Shown here: one piece after another, positions 1 to 8,037 of the stretch | How positions within the stretch are numbered: the stretch's first letter is position 1 | Layout of the letters: the number at the start of each line of letters is the position of its first letter | Source of the DNA: Thioclava sp. JE_KL1 | Lineage (GTDB): Bacteria; Pseudomonadota; Alphaproteobacteria; Rhodobacterales; Rhodobacteraceae | DNA length: 64,000 nt | Direction of reading: 5' to 3' | Assembly: GCF_009296265.1 (NCBI RefSeq) | Contig: NZ_WBJS01000006.1 | Span: 310,001-374,000, forward strand | Translations under genes and position numbers: made by a program | The notes under the pieces: model-generated | Database searches by the model: none | Seen by the model: only the letters and a program-made list of their open reading frames with translations | What the model was told of the DNA's origin: nothing

Positions 1-1
1 T

Positions 2-697
2 GTATTGCGGGTTCTTCGACAGAACGATCGCGACCTCGGCGTCATGGCTGAGATAGTTCAGCGTCGAGACCAGCGACCAGCGGTCCATCTGACCTTGGTT
101 GATCTGCTGGGTGCCGTGGTAGAGGCCGGTCGTGTCGCCCAGACCCACCGTGTTCGAGGTGGCGAACAGGCGGAAATAGGGGTTCGGCGTGATGACTTCG
201 TTTTGGTCGAGCAGCGTCAGCTTGCCATCGGCTTCCAGCACGCGCTGGATCACGAACATCACGTCGGCGCGGCCCGCATCGTATTCGTCGAAGACGATCG
301 CGGTCGGGTTGCGCAGCGCCCAGGGCAGGATGCCTTCGTGGAAGACGGTGACCTGCTTGCCGTCGACCAGCTTGATCGCATCCTTGCCGATCAGGTCGAT
401 CCGGCTCACGTGGCTGTCGAGATTGACGCGCACACAGGGCCAGTTCAGGCGGGCGGCGACTTGCTCGATATGCGTCGATTTGCCGGTGCCGTGATAGCCC
501 TGGATCATCACGCGGCGATTGTAGGCAAAGCCCGCGAGGATCGCCATCGTGGTGTCGGGGTCGAATTTGTAGGTGGAGTCGATCTCCGGCACGCGGTCGG
601 TGCGCTCTGCAAACCCTTTGACCTTCATGTCGGAATCGAGGCCGAACACCTCGCGCAGGTCGATTTCTTCAGTGGGCTTGGCGGTCTGGTCGAGCAT
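2..697 (-). CDS. cobS: Cobaltochelatase subunit CobS (partial, C-terminus outside window)
   Basis: AAA+ subunit of the aerobic cobaltochelatase (with CobN and CobT), which inserts cobalt into hydrogenobyrinic acid a,c-diamide during cobalamin synthesis. The reverse strand starts with ATG at 697 (MLDQTAKPTEEIDLREVFG) and stays open to the window edge, giving 232 codons. Visible motifs are a Walker A (GYHGTGKS), a Walker B-like stretch (AIVFDEYDAGR) and a sensor region (FATSNTVGLGD), all typical of CobS. The rest of the gene and any cobT lie to the left. It is divergent from the next gene. Confidence 0.93.
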   Translation of the reverse strand, partial: MLDQTAKPTEEIDLREVFGLDSDMKVKGFAERTDRVPEIDSTYKFDPDTTMAILAGFAYNRRVMIQGYHGTGKSTHIEQVAARLNWPCVRVNLDSHVSRIDLIGKDAIKLVDGKQVTVFHEGILPWALRNPTAIVFDEYDAGRADVMFVIQRVLEADGKLTLLDQNEVITPNPYFRLFATSNTVGLGDTTGLYHGTQQINQGQMDRWSLVSTLNYLSHDAEVAIVLSKNPQY

Positions 698-872
698 CGC
701 GGACGTCCTTTCGTGGTTGGGTCGATTTGTGAACCATCGCGCGCAGGCGTGCAAGGGGGCGATGACGCGTGATGCGCGAGGCTGCTATCGGCCCGTTCCC
801 GCCAGCGTGGCTTGGTTTGAGTTGACCCGGACCCGCCATCCGCTAGAAAGGCCGCAAAGCTTGAGGTGCATC

Positions 873-1271
873 ATGCAGCATTACGAATACAAGGTCATCC
901 CGGCGCCCGCGCGCGGCGACAAGGAGCGCGGCCTGAAATCCGGCGCGGACCGTTTCGCCCATGCGCTCTCGGGCGTGATGAACGAGATGGCCACGCGCGG
1001 CTGGGAATACTTGCGCGCAGAGACCCTGCCCGCGGAAGAGCGTACCGGGCTCACCGGCAAATCCACGGTCTATCACAACCTGCTCGTCTTCCGCCGTCCC
1101 ACCAGCGCCGATCCGGCGCGCGCGGTCGGCGCGCATCCCGATCCCGAGGATGCGGCCAATGACGAGGACGCGCCCGAGGCCAAGCGTCGCGCGCTTCTCG
1201 CCGATGCGCCGGAAGGCCGCGCGCCGAAACTGCGCGCCAACCGCGACGGGGCTGCCAAAGACGAAGACTGA
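873..1271 (+). CDS. DUF4177 domain protein
   Basis: A 132-residue soluble protein. The N-terminal 75 residues (MQHYEYKVIPAP...GWEYLRAETLP...YHNLLVFRRP) have the DUF4177 pattern: a YEYKV strand, a helix, GWEYL, and a closing strand. The rest is a charged, probably disordered tail rich in Asp, Glu and Arg. I start it at the ATG at 873, preceded by a GAGGTG-like ribosome site; an in-frame upstream extension exists but reads as non-coding. It lies head to head with cobS, a pairing I associate with Rhodobacteraceae. Molecular function unknown. Confidence 0.8.
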   Translation: MQHYEYKVIPAPARGDKERGLKSGADRFAHALSGVMNEMATRGWEYLRAETLPAEERTGLTGKSTVYHNLLVFRRPTSADPARAVGAHPDPEDAANDEDAPEAKRRALLADAPEGRAPKLRANRDGAAKDED

Positions 1272-1549
1272 CGCGGGGCAGGGGCGTTGCGAAGGCGGCG
1301 TCCCGAAAGCGGGTGCCGCGCGTCCTGAGCTTCCAGCTGCAAGACATGCCGCGCGCCTCATCTCGGCGTGCCGGTTGCGTTGCCGTAGGGGCGGCCCGCG
1401 CCGACCCTTGATCCGAGCAAATAGCGGCCCCATTTCCGCCCGACCCCCTTTCAACATCTGTCATTTCCAGTAGACTGCGTGACCCGACTCGGAGGCAGGC
1501 CTCAAACGCCGCCCCGAAGTGGCATTCGGGCAGCAGGCAAGAGGCAAGC

Positions 1550-2170
1550 ATGAGCAACAGCGATCCTTTCGGCTTCAACATTTCGGCCGCGGCGGACAAG
1601 AAGCGCCGCTCGCGTGGCAGGCGCGGCATGTCGGGGGCTTTCGAGACCTCGACCCGGATCTGCGACAAGGAAGGCTGCAACGAGCCGGGCAAGTACCGTG
1701 CGCCGAAAAGCCCGAAAATCCTCGATGACTACTATTGGTTCTGTAAGGACCACGTCCGCGAGTACAATCTGAACTGGAACTATTTCCAGGGTCAGTCCGA
1801 GGAGGAATTTCAGGCCTTCCTCGACAATGCGACCGTCTGGGAGCGGCCGACCAAGCCCTTCAGCAAGGCCAAGGAAGAGGCCGGCTGGGCGCGTCACGGG
1901 ATCTCCGACCCGCATGAGATCCTCGGCGACAACGCCACGAAGAACCCCGGCCGGACGATGGGCCGCAAGCTGCCGCCGACCGAACGTCGCGCGCTCGACA
2001 TTCTCGAGGCGAAGGACTCGATGACCAAGGCCGAGGTCCGCAAGTGCTACAAGGCGCTGATCAAGGTGCTGCACCCGGATATGAACGGCGGCGACCGCTC
2101 TCAGGAAGAGATGCTGCAAGAGGTCGTCTGGGCCTGGGACCAGCTGAAGGACAGCCGCAACTTCAAGTGA
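1550..2170 (+). CDS. J-domain (DnaJ-like) protein with N-terminal Cys/His motif
   Basis: A 206-residue protein with a C-terminal J domain: the HPD signature that stimulates DnaK/Hsp70 ATPase is at residues 175-177 (VLHPDMNGG), and the domain runs to the C-terminus. There is no Gly/Phe region and no classical DnaJ zinc finger. Instead Cys38, Cys43, Cys65 and His68 (CDKEGC ... FCKDH) could bind one zinc. This is a type III J-protein whose N-terminus probably recruits a specific client; the client is unknown. GAGG lies just upstream of the ATG, and a strong terminator follows the stop. Confidence 0.88.
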   Translation: MSNSDPFGFNISAAADKKRRSRGRRGMSGAFETSTRICDKEGCNEPGKYRAPKSPKILDDYYWFCKDHVREYNLNWNYFQGQSEEEFQAFLDNATVWERPTKPFSKAKEEAGWARHGISDPHEILGDNATKNPGRTMGRKLPPTERRALDILEAKDSMTKAEVRKCYKALIKVLHPDMNGGDRSQEEMLQEVVWAWDQLKDSRNFK

Positions 2171-2222
2171 CGGCAGGGGCTTCGTCCCCCGCGCTGACGT
2201 GCGTCCCCCGGAATATTTGCGC

Positions 2223-2260
2223 AAGAGCGAAGACGTCTTTTTACACGTCTTCGCTCTTTT
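2223..2260 (+). terminator. Rho-independent terminator after the J-domain gene
   Basis: A perfect 14-bp stem (2223-2236 with 2245-2258, arm AAGAGCGAAGACGT) closes an 8-nt loop and ends in a T-run. The AA/TT ends make it usable on both strands, but only the plus-strand gene converges on it. Confidence 0.92.
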
Positions 2261-2359
2261 GAAATGTCCCGGGGTGAATGCCGCAGGCAGAGGGGCAGTG
2301 CCCCTTAGACCCCTTCCACTCGCGCGCACCCGCCCCATCTCTAGGGGAGGAGGTGCTTC

Positions 2360-3484
2360 ATGAACCCGTTTCCAAGTCTGCGCGCCGCATTGGCGCTCGC
2401 CCTGACGATCCCCGTTCTCTCGAGCCTCGGCGTCGCGCCGCTCGCCACGCCTGCCGCCGCGCAGAACGTGGGCGAGAAACCCGCGAGCCGCGATCTGCCT
2501 TTCGTGCTCAAGCCGATCGCGCAGCTGGAAAACCCTTGGGCCATCGCGCCCTTGCCCGACAGTTCGGTTCTGGTGACCGGAAAGGCGGGCAAGATGTGGC
2601 ATGTCACGGGCGGCGGAGCGCAGGCGATCAGCGGGCTGCCGAAGGTGCAATATAGCGGCCAGAACGGGCTGCTCGACGTTGCGGTGCCGCCCGATTTCCC
2701 GGACACGCGCGAGGTTTATATCACCTATGTCGCGCCTGATAACGCGCTGCATCTGGCGCGCGGCGTGCTGGACGGCAGCAAGCTCACGCAGCTGAAGACG
2801 ATCTGGCAGCAGACGCCGGGCGGGCGCGGTCAGCCCGGCGGGATCGTGGCCTTCGGGCCGGACGGTCTGCTCTACCTCACCGTGGGCGACCGGATGCAGC
2901 CCGACACCGCGCAGGACCCCGACAATCCGCGCGGCAAGATCCTGCGCCTGACCCGCGACGGCCAACCCGCGCCCGGCAATCCCCATGAGGGGGCAGGCGG
3001 CGTGCGTGCCGAGACCTGGACCGAGGGGCACCGTAACCAATACGGCCTTGCCTTCACGCCCGACGGCAAGCTCTGGGAGCACGAGATGGGGCCGCGCGGC
3101 GGCGACGAGTTGAACCTGATCGAGAAGGGCAAGAATTACGGCTGGAACGCGGTCTCGAACGGGCGGCACTATTCCGGCCTGTCGATCCCCGATCACGACA
3201 CGCGGCCCGACTTCGCGGCGCCGAAACTGTGGTGGACGCCGGTGATCGCGCCAGCGGGGCTCGCGGTCTATGAGGGGCGCGACTTCCCCGACTGGCAGGG
3301 CGATATGCTGATCGGCGGGCTTGCGGGTAACGGGCTCGCGCTGATCGCGGGCGACGGCTCGGATCAGATCGCGCGCTGGGATTTGCAGATGCGCGTGCGC
3401 GACGTGGCCGTGGGGCCCAAGGGCGAGGTCTGGATCATCGAGGATGCGGGCGAGGGTGCGCTCTATCAGCTGGTGCCGAAGTGA
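2360..3484 (+). CDS. Secreted PQQ-type sugar (aldose) dehydrogenase
   Basis: A 374-residue protein with a signal peptide of about 34 residues ending near PAAAQ, so it acts in the periplasm. The rest is the six-bladed propeller of the soluble glucose/aldose sugar dehydrogenase family (YliI/Asd type). Family landmarks are NPWAIAPLPD near residue 58, GQNGLLDVAV near 100, FGPDGLLYLTVGDR at 165-178, GHRNQYGL at 223-230 and HEMGPRGGDELN at 241-252. Such enzymes oxidise sugars with PQQ and pass electrons to the respiratory chain. The position I align with the catalytic base His of soluble glucose dehydrogenase appears to be Gln158, so activity is uncertain. No PQQ synthesis genes are visible. Confidence 0.85.
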   Translation: MNPFPSLRAALALALTIPVLSSLGVAPLATPAAAQNVGEKPASRDLPFVLKPIAQLENPWAIAPLPDSSVLVTGKAGKMWHVTGGGAQAISGLPKVQYSGQNGLLDVAVPPDFPDTREVYITYVAPDNALHLARGVLDGSKLTQLKTIWQQTPGGRGQPGGIVAFGPDGLLYLTVGDRMQPDTAQDPDNPRGKILRLTRDGQPAPGNPHEGAGGVRAETWTEGHRNQYGLAFTPDGKLWEHEMGPRGGDELNLIEKGKNYGWNAVSNGRHYSGLSIPDHDTRPDFAAPKLWWTPVIAPAGLAVYEGRDFPDWQGDMLIGGLAGNGLALIAGDGSDQIARWDLQMRVRDVAVGPKGEVWIIEDAGEGALYQLVPK

Positions 3485-3509
3485 CCTTGCACGGCGCGTA
3501 AATGAAAAC

Positions 3510-3578
3510 GGCGGCGCGCGCTTCTCAGCGCAGCGCCGCCGCCTTGGACAAAGGCCGGGCGGATCAAACCTGGCCTTT
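3510..3578 (-). terminator. Two hairpins between the converging ends of the PQQ dehydrogenase and tauC
   Basis: Hairpin one pairs 3510-3517 (GGCGGCGC) with 3533-3540; on the minus strand it is followed by a TTTTCATTT tract. Hairpin two pairs 3550-3559 with 3569-3578 (AAAGGCCGGG with CCTGGCCTTT, 9 of 10) and lies 12 bp past the tauC stop. Together they probably terminate both converging transcripts. Confidence 0.6.
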
Positions 3579-3590
3579 CGCGTTGCGGGC

Positions 3591-4457
3591 TTACATCCGG
3601 CCCTTCCAGGGCACGACCTTCTTCTCCACCCAGCGCATCGCCAGATCGAAGCACCACGCGATGCCGCCGATCAGGAAGATGCCCACGAGCACCGTCGAGG
3701 TCTGCAGGAACTGGCTGGCCGAGAGCACCATGTAGCCAAGCCCCATCGTCGCCGCGACCATCTCGGCGGCGACCAGTGTCGTCCAGCCGAAGCCCACGCC
3801 GATCCGCATCGCGGTCAGGATTTCCGGCAGCGCCGAGGGCAGCACCACTTCGCGCAGCACCTGCGCCCGGCTCGCGCCCAGCGAATAGGCGGCGTGAATC
3901 TGCTCGATCGCGACCGAGCGGACGCCTGCGCGTGCACCGAGCGCCACCGGCGCCAGCACCGAGAGGAAGATCAGCAGCACTTTCGAAGTCTCGCCGATGC
4001 CGAACCAGATGATCATCAGCGGCAGGTAGGCCAGCGGCGGGATCGGGCGGTAGAACTCGAGGAAGGGATCGAACAGCCCGCGCATCACCGGGCTCATCCC
4101 CATCGCGAGGCCCAGCGGAATTCCGATGATACAGGCCAGCGCGAAGGCGGCAAAGACGCGGCCTGCGGAGACGAGGATATGCTCCCACAGCGGCACGCCG
4201 GTGAAGCCGGTCGAGATCAGCCCGAAGAGCTTTTGCACGACGGCCACGGGCGAGGGCAGGAACAGCGGCGCGATCAGGCCGGAGGCGGTCACGATCTGCC
4301 ACAGGCCCAGCACCACCAGAACGGCCACGACCGAGATCTTGATCGTGTTGCCTTCGCCCGGCACGCCATAAGTCTGGCCGGGTTTCGTGGGCGCTTGGCG
4401 GAAGATGCGTTTGATCATCGGGGCGGGGCGGCTTTCATCTTGGATGTCCATGGTCAT
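3591..4457 (-). CDS. tauC: Taurine ABC transporter permease TauC
   Basis: A 288-residue inner-membrane permease of the TauC/SsuC/NrtB class. After a polar N-terminus (MTMDIQDES) there are about six hydrophobic segments, starting at IKISVVAVLVVLGLWQ. The binding-protein-dependent transport (EAA) loop is visible around EILTAMRIGVGFGWTTLVAAEM. The ATG at 4457 overlaps the tauB stop (ATGA), so the two are translationally coupled. Last gene of the tpa-tauA-tauB-tauC operon. The specificity call rests on the neighbours tpa and tauR; a sulfonate permease would look the same in isolation. Confidence 0.9.
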   Translation of the reverse strand: MTMDIQDESRPAPMIKRIFRQAPTKPGQTYGVPGEGNTIKISVVAVLVVLGLWQIVTASGLIAPLFLPSPVAVVQKLFGLISTGFTGVPLWEHILVSAGRVFAAFALACIIGIPLGLAMGMSPVMRGLFDPFLEFYRPIPPLAYLPLMIIWFGIGETSKVLLIFLSVLAPVALGARAGVRSVAIEQIHAAYSLGASRAQVLREVVLPSALPEILTAMRIGVGFGWTTLVAAEMVAATMGLGYMVLSASQFLQTSTVLVGIFLIGGIAWCFDLAMRWVEKKVVPWKGRM

Positions 4458-5239
4458 GCGGCCTTCTCCTCGTCTGCGAAGATGATGCCGAGAATGGTCT
4501 CGCGCATCGCGATGAATTCGGGGGATGCCTTCACGTCGCGGGCGCTCTCGCCTGCGAGGAACCGGCGCGAGAAGGGCAGTTCGAAGCGATGCGTGATCCG
4601 GCCCGGACGGGGCGACATCACGATCAGCTTGGAGCCCATGAAGAGCGCCTCCTCGACCGAGTGGGTGATCAGGAAGACCGATTTGCCCTGCGCTTCCCAG
4701 ATTTTCAGGATCAGCTCCTGCGCGCGTTCGCGGGTCAGCGCATCTAGCGCGCCGAGCGGTTCGTCCATCAGCAGGATGCGCGGATCGGCAGTGAGCGCCC
4801 GGCCGATGCCCACGCGTTGCTGCATCCCGCCCGAGAGCATGTAGACGGGGCTGTCCTCGAACCCCTCGAGGCCCAGCACGGTCAGGAATTCGCGGGCGAC
4901 CTTGTAGCGTTCGGCCTTGGCGACGCCCTGCAGCTTCAGCCCGAAGGCGAGGTTGTCGAGCACGTTCATCCACGGCATCAGCGCGTGTTTCTGGAACACC
5001 ACGGCGCGGTCCTGGCCGGGGCCGGTCACGGGGGCGCCGTCGAGTTTGATCTGGCCCGAACTCGGCGCGAGGAACCCCGCGATCAGGTTCAGGAGGGTCG
5101 ATTTCCCGCAACCCGAGGCGCCGAGGGCGACCACGAATTCGCCCGGCTCGATGGTCAGCTCGACATTGCGAAGGGCTTCGACCGGCTCGGATTTGTCACG
5201 GGCGGGGTAGAGTACGGAGGCGCGGCGGATTTCAAGCAT
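4454..5239 (-). CDS. tauB: Taurine ABC transporter ATP-binding protein TauB
   Basis: A 261-residue ABC ATPase that drives taurine import through TauC. It has a Walker A (GASGCGKST), Q-loop, signature (LSGGMQQRVGIGRAL) and Walker B (RILLMDEPLGALD), followed by the D-loop and switch His (FLITHSVEEAL). Length and sequence are typical of the nitrate/sulfonate/taurine subfamily. It overlaps tauC by 4 bp and is separated from tauA by a GC-rich stem-loop that probably lowers tauBC expression relative to tauA. Confidence 0.93.
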   Translation of the reverse strand: MLEIRRASVLYPARDKSEPVEALRNVELTIEPGEFVVALGASGCGKSTLLNLIAGFLAPSSGQIKLDGAPVTGPGQDRAVVFQKHALMPWMNVLDNLAFGLKLQGVAKAERYKVAREFLTVLGLEGFEDSPVYMLSGGMQQRVGIGRALTADPRILLMDEPLGALDALTRERAQELILKIWEAQGKSVFLITHSVEEALFMGSKLIVMSPRPGRITHRFELPFSRRFLAGESARDVKASPEFIAMRETILGIIFADEEKAA

Positions 5240-5278
5240 CTGGGCTTCCTTTCCGGGGCGGAGCTGGGGAATGGGAAA

Positions 5279-5304
5279 CGCCCGGCCAGATCTCTGGCCG
5301 GGCG
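5279..5304 (-). other. Intercistronic stem-loop between tauA and tauB
   Basis: A near-perfect 12-bp inverted repeat (5279-5290 with 5293-5304, arm CGCCCGGCCAGA) directly after tauA, with no proper T-run on the minus strand (only TTT). This is what one expects of an mRNA-stabilising or partial-termination structure placed after a binding-protein gene. Confidence 0.7.
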
Positions 5305-5317
5305 CTGGGGCGTGTCT

Positions 5318-6316
5318 TTATTCGCCCATTGCGTCTTGCAGCGGCTTGAGCGTGATGAACTGCGAGTAGTCATCGGCCACCGAGTCGATCCGGCCCGCTT
5401 CCTTCAGGAATTCGGCGGTCGATTTGATCGCAGGCGCCATCGCACCACCCAGCCAGTCGGAGCCGACCTGATCGGCGGGCTTGAGGAAGGTGTAACCTCC
5501 GAGGATGCCCGGAACCTGTGCTGCGTCCGCACCAGTATTCGTGGCGATCTCTTTTACCTCGTCGCTGTCGGCGGTCCAGGCGTCCTTGTTGTCGATGTAA
5601 GAAGCGTCGGCCTCGGCGGTGACCTTCACGAAGCCTGCGACGGCTTCGGGGTTTTCCTCGGCCCACTGGCTGTTGACGACCCAGCCGTCAAAGGTCGGGT
5701 AGCCCCATTTCGCGGTCTCGTCCGCGCCCATGATGCGGGTGCCCGATTTCAGAAGCTGCGATTGAACCGGATCCCAGATCCATGCGGCGTCGATGGCGTG
5801 CTGCTCCCACGCGGCGGCGATCTGGTCGGGCGACATCGACAGGATGGTCAGGTCGCTTTCCGAGATGCCCTCATGCTTGAGCGCGCCGGTGAGCGAAAAG
5901 TGCGCGGTCGAGCCGACCGGAACGGCCACGCGCTTGCCCTTGAGGTCGGCCAGCGACGAAATGCCCGAGCCGTCATGCGCGATCAGGCTCTCGGCCTGAC
6001 CGATCACGTCACCGATCATGAACAGCTTGATCGGAACGCCCTGGCTGGCGGCGATGGCGAAGGGCGAGGAGCCGAGCGCCGCGAGCTTCACGTCGCCCGA
6101 AGCCATCGCGGCGATCACGTCGGTGCCCGAGGCGAATTTGCGCCACTCGACATCGTAGCCCATCGCCTTCGCGTATTCCTCGGTGTTGACCTTGGTCATC
6201 ATCGGGATCGGCGTCCCGAAATTGCCGATGATCAGCGTTTCGGCCGAGGCGGCCGTGGCCATCGGCAGCAGGCCGATCAGCGCGAGCGTCGCGTAACGGG
6301 CGGTTTTCTTGAACAT
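5318..6316 (-). CDS. tauA: Taurine-binding periplasmic protein TauA
   Basis: A 332-residue solute-binding protein of the ABC nitrate/sulfonate/taurine type. Signal peptide of about 25 residues (hydrophobic core LALIGLLPMATAAS, cleavage near ASAE). The mature part begins LIIGNFGTPIPMM and contains GSSPFAIAASQGVPIKLF, GKRVAVPVGSTAHF and WIWDPVQSQLL, the regions that form the cleft in TauA/SsuA proteins. It captures taurine in the periplasm for TauBC. Second gene of the operon, after tpa. Confidence 0.92.
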   Translation of the reverse strand: MFKKTARYATLALIGLLPMATAASAETLIIGNFGTPIPMMTKVNTEEYAKAMGYDVEWRKFASGTDVIAAMASGDVKLAALGSSPFAIAASQGVPIKLFMIGDVIGQAESLIAHDGSGISSLADLKGKRVAVPVGSTAHFSLTGALKHEGISESDLTILSMSPDQIAAAWEQHAIDAAWIWDPVQSQLLKSGTRIMGADETAKWGYPTFDGWVVNSQWAEENPEAVAGFVKVTAEADASYIDNKDAWTADSDEVKEIATNTGADAAQVPGILGGYTFLKPADQVGSDWLGGAMAPAIKSTAEFLKEAGRIDSVADDYSQFITLKPLQDAMGE

Positions 6317-6409
6317 GTCTATCCTCGTCTGTTGGTTGAGCGGGCCGTTTGCGGCCTCTTTCGGGGAGGGGCCGGGGCGGTTGCCCGCCCGGGCCGGTGT
6401 TGATCCGTG

Positions 6410-7783
6410 TCAGGCGCTGAGCTTGGCCAGCGCGCGGTCGATCGTCTCGGTGATCCGGGTGATCTCGGAGGGGCCGACGATCAGCGCGGGGCTCAGGCAC
6501 AGTGTGTTGTTGAAGCCTTTGAACGAGCGCGAGGTCTTGCCGATGATCACACCCTCGGCGTCGCAAGCGCCCACGACCGCCTCGCAAAGCTTCTCGTCGA
6601 GCGGCTCTTTCGTGGCGCGATCCGCGACCAGTTCCAACCCGCAGAATAGGCCCTTGCCGCGCACATCGCCCACGACGGCGTGCTTGTCCTTCAGCTCCAT
6701 CAGGCGGTCCATCAGCAGATCACCCATCGCGTTGGTGTTCGCGAGCAGGTTCTCGTCCTCGATGATGCGCATGTTTTCCAGCGCCGCCGCCGGACCCGCC
6801 GTGCAGCCGCCGAAGGTCGAGATGTCGCGGAAATAGCTCATCGGATCGTCGGGATCGGAGCGGAATTTCTCGAACACCTCTTCGGTGGTGATCAGGCACG
6901 AAATCGCGGCATAGCCCGAGGCCAGCCCCTTCGCGGTGGTCACGAAATCGGGCTTGATGCCGTAATGCTGGTAGCCGAACCATTCGCCGGTGCGGCCCAT
7001 GCCGCAGACGACCTCGTCCATATGGATCAGGATGTCGTATTTGGTGCAGATTTCCTGAACCCGCTCCCAATAGCCCGGCGGCGGAGTGATGACGCCGCCG
7101 CCTGCGGTGATCGGCTCGAGGCAGATCGCGCCCACGGTGTCGGGGCCTTCGCGCAGGATGATCTCTTCGATCGCGTTCGCCGCGCGGACACCGTAATCTT
7201 CGTCATCCCATTGCGCGCGATATTCGAGGCAATGCGGCACGGCGACGAACCCGTCGGGGAAGGGGCCATACTGGTCGCGGCGCTGTTCCTGACCGCAGGC
7301 CGCCATCGCGCCCAGCGAGGTGCCGTGATAGTCGCGCTCGCGGTAGAGGATCTTCCACTTCTTGCCGCCGTGATGCTTGTGCGCGATCTGGCGCACCATC
7401 TTGAAGGCTTTCTCATTCGCCTCGGAGCCCGAGTTGGCGAAGAAGACGCGGCTCAGGCCCGGCGTCTTCTCGACCAGACGGGCGGCGAACTGCGCCGCCG
7501 GGATCGTGCCCGCCGAGCCTGCGAAATAGTTCATCTTCAGAAGCTGGTCGCGCACGGCATTGGCGATGCTCTCGCGGCCATAGCCGACATTGACCGTCCA
7601 CACGCCGCCCGAGACCGCATCGAGATAGTCGCGGCCAGTCTGGTCCCAGACCGTCATGCCCTTGCCCTCGACAAGAATGCGCGGATCGCGGTGGTCCAGT
7701 GCGGCGTGCTGGAACAGGTGGTGCCAGACATGGGCGCGGTCGGCTTCGACCGTGGCGCTGATATCGTTGAACTGACCGTCCAT
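6410..7783 (-). CDS. tpa: Taurine--pyruvate aminotransferase
   Basis: A 457-residue class III PLP aminotransferase that converts taurine and pyruvate to sulfoacetaldehyde and alanine in the cytoplasm. Landmarks: substrate pocket GGVWTVNVGYG (59-69), PLP phosphate site NSGSEANE (117-124), YHGTS (152-156), HMDEVVCGMGRTG, and the PLP lysine Lys285 in TTAKGLASGY. First gene of the tpa-tauABC operon and divergent from tauR, the arrangement expected for TauR-activated taurine use. No sulfoacetaldehyde acetyltransferase (xsc) is nearby; an IsfD-like reductase is, which points to nitrogen-only use. Confidence 0.93.
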   Translation of the reverse strand: MDGQFNDISATVEADRAHVWHHLFQHAALDHRDPRILVEGKGMTVWDQTGRDYLDAVSGGVWTVNVGYGRESIANAVRDQLLKMNYFAGSAGTIPAAQFAARLVEKTPGLSRVFFANSGSEANEKAFKMVRQIAHKHHGGKKWKILYRERDYHGTSLGAMAACGQEQRRDQYGPFPDGFVAVPHCLEYRAQWDDEDYGVRAANAIEEIILREGPDTVGAICLEPITAGGGVITPPPGYWERVQEICTKYDILIHMDEVVCGMGRTGEWFGYQHYGIKPDFVTTAKGLASGYAAISCLITTEEVFEKFRSDPDDPMSYFRDISTFGGCTAGPAAALENMRIIEDENLLANTNAMGDLLMDRLMELKDKHAVVGDVRGKGLFCGLELVADRATKEPLDEKLCEAVVGACDAEGVIIGKTSRSFKGFNNTLCLSPALIVGPSEITRITETIDRALAKLSA

Positions 7784-7844
7784 CGGGGTTTCCCTTTCCT
7801 TTGGGTTCGGCGCCCATCAAGCCTTTCCGCGGTGCAGCATGTGA

Positions 7845-7875
7845 GGGCCAGAGCGCCAATTCCGATGGGGCCAGA
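7845..7875. promoter_or_regulatory. Candidate TauR box between tpa and tauR
   Basis: A direct repeat GGGCCAGA at 7845-7852 and 7868-7875, exactly 23 bp apart (about two helical turns), lies in the divergent tpa-tauR promoter region. A third copy, GATGGGGCCAGAGCGC, is at 7991-8006 just before tauR. Read on the minus strand the unit is TCTGGCCC, close to the CTGGAC-type direct repeats I recall for the TauR box of Rhodobacter capsulatus. MocR regulators typically bind such spaced direct repeats. The same 23-bp arrangement occurs before isfD. Confidence 0.65.
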
Positions 7876-8037
7876 TTTCGGCATCGATGTATTTCGGGCA
7901 GAGGTTTTAAGCCCTCAGCCGGGCAGATGACCGGAAAATGGGCAATTGCCGAAGATTGGGCGGCATCTGGACCGCTCGGCCTTGCTCTTCGATGGGGCCA
8001 GAGCGCAGATGCGAGGGCAATTCAAAGGAGCCAGATC

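Noticed and set aside
5-772. Long plus-strand open frame opposite cobS
   Set aside because: It is the complement of cobS; its product is His/Asp/Val-rich low-complexity sequence and the reverse strand gives a clear AAA+ protein.
1502-3196. Minus-strand frame of 564 codons across the J-domain and PQQ dehydrogenase genes
   Set aside because: Arg/Ala/His-rich complement of two recognised genes and spans a terminator; typical high-GC shadow.
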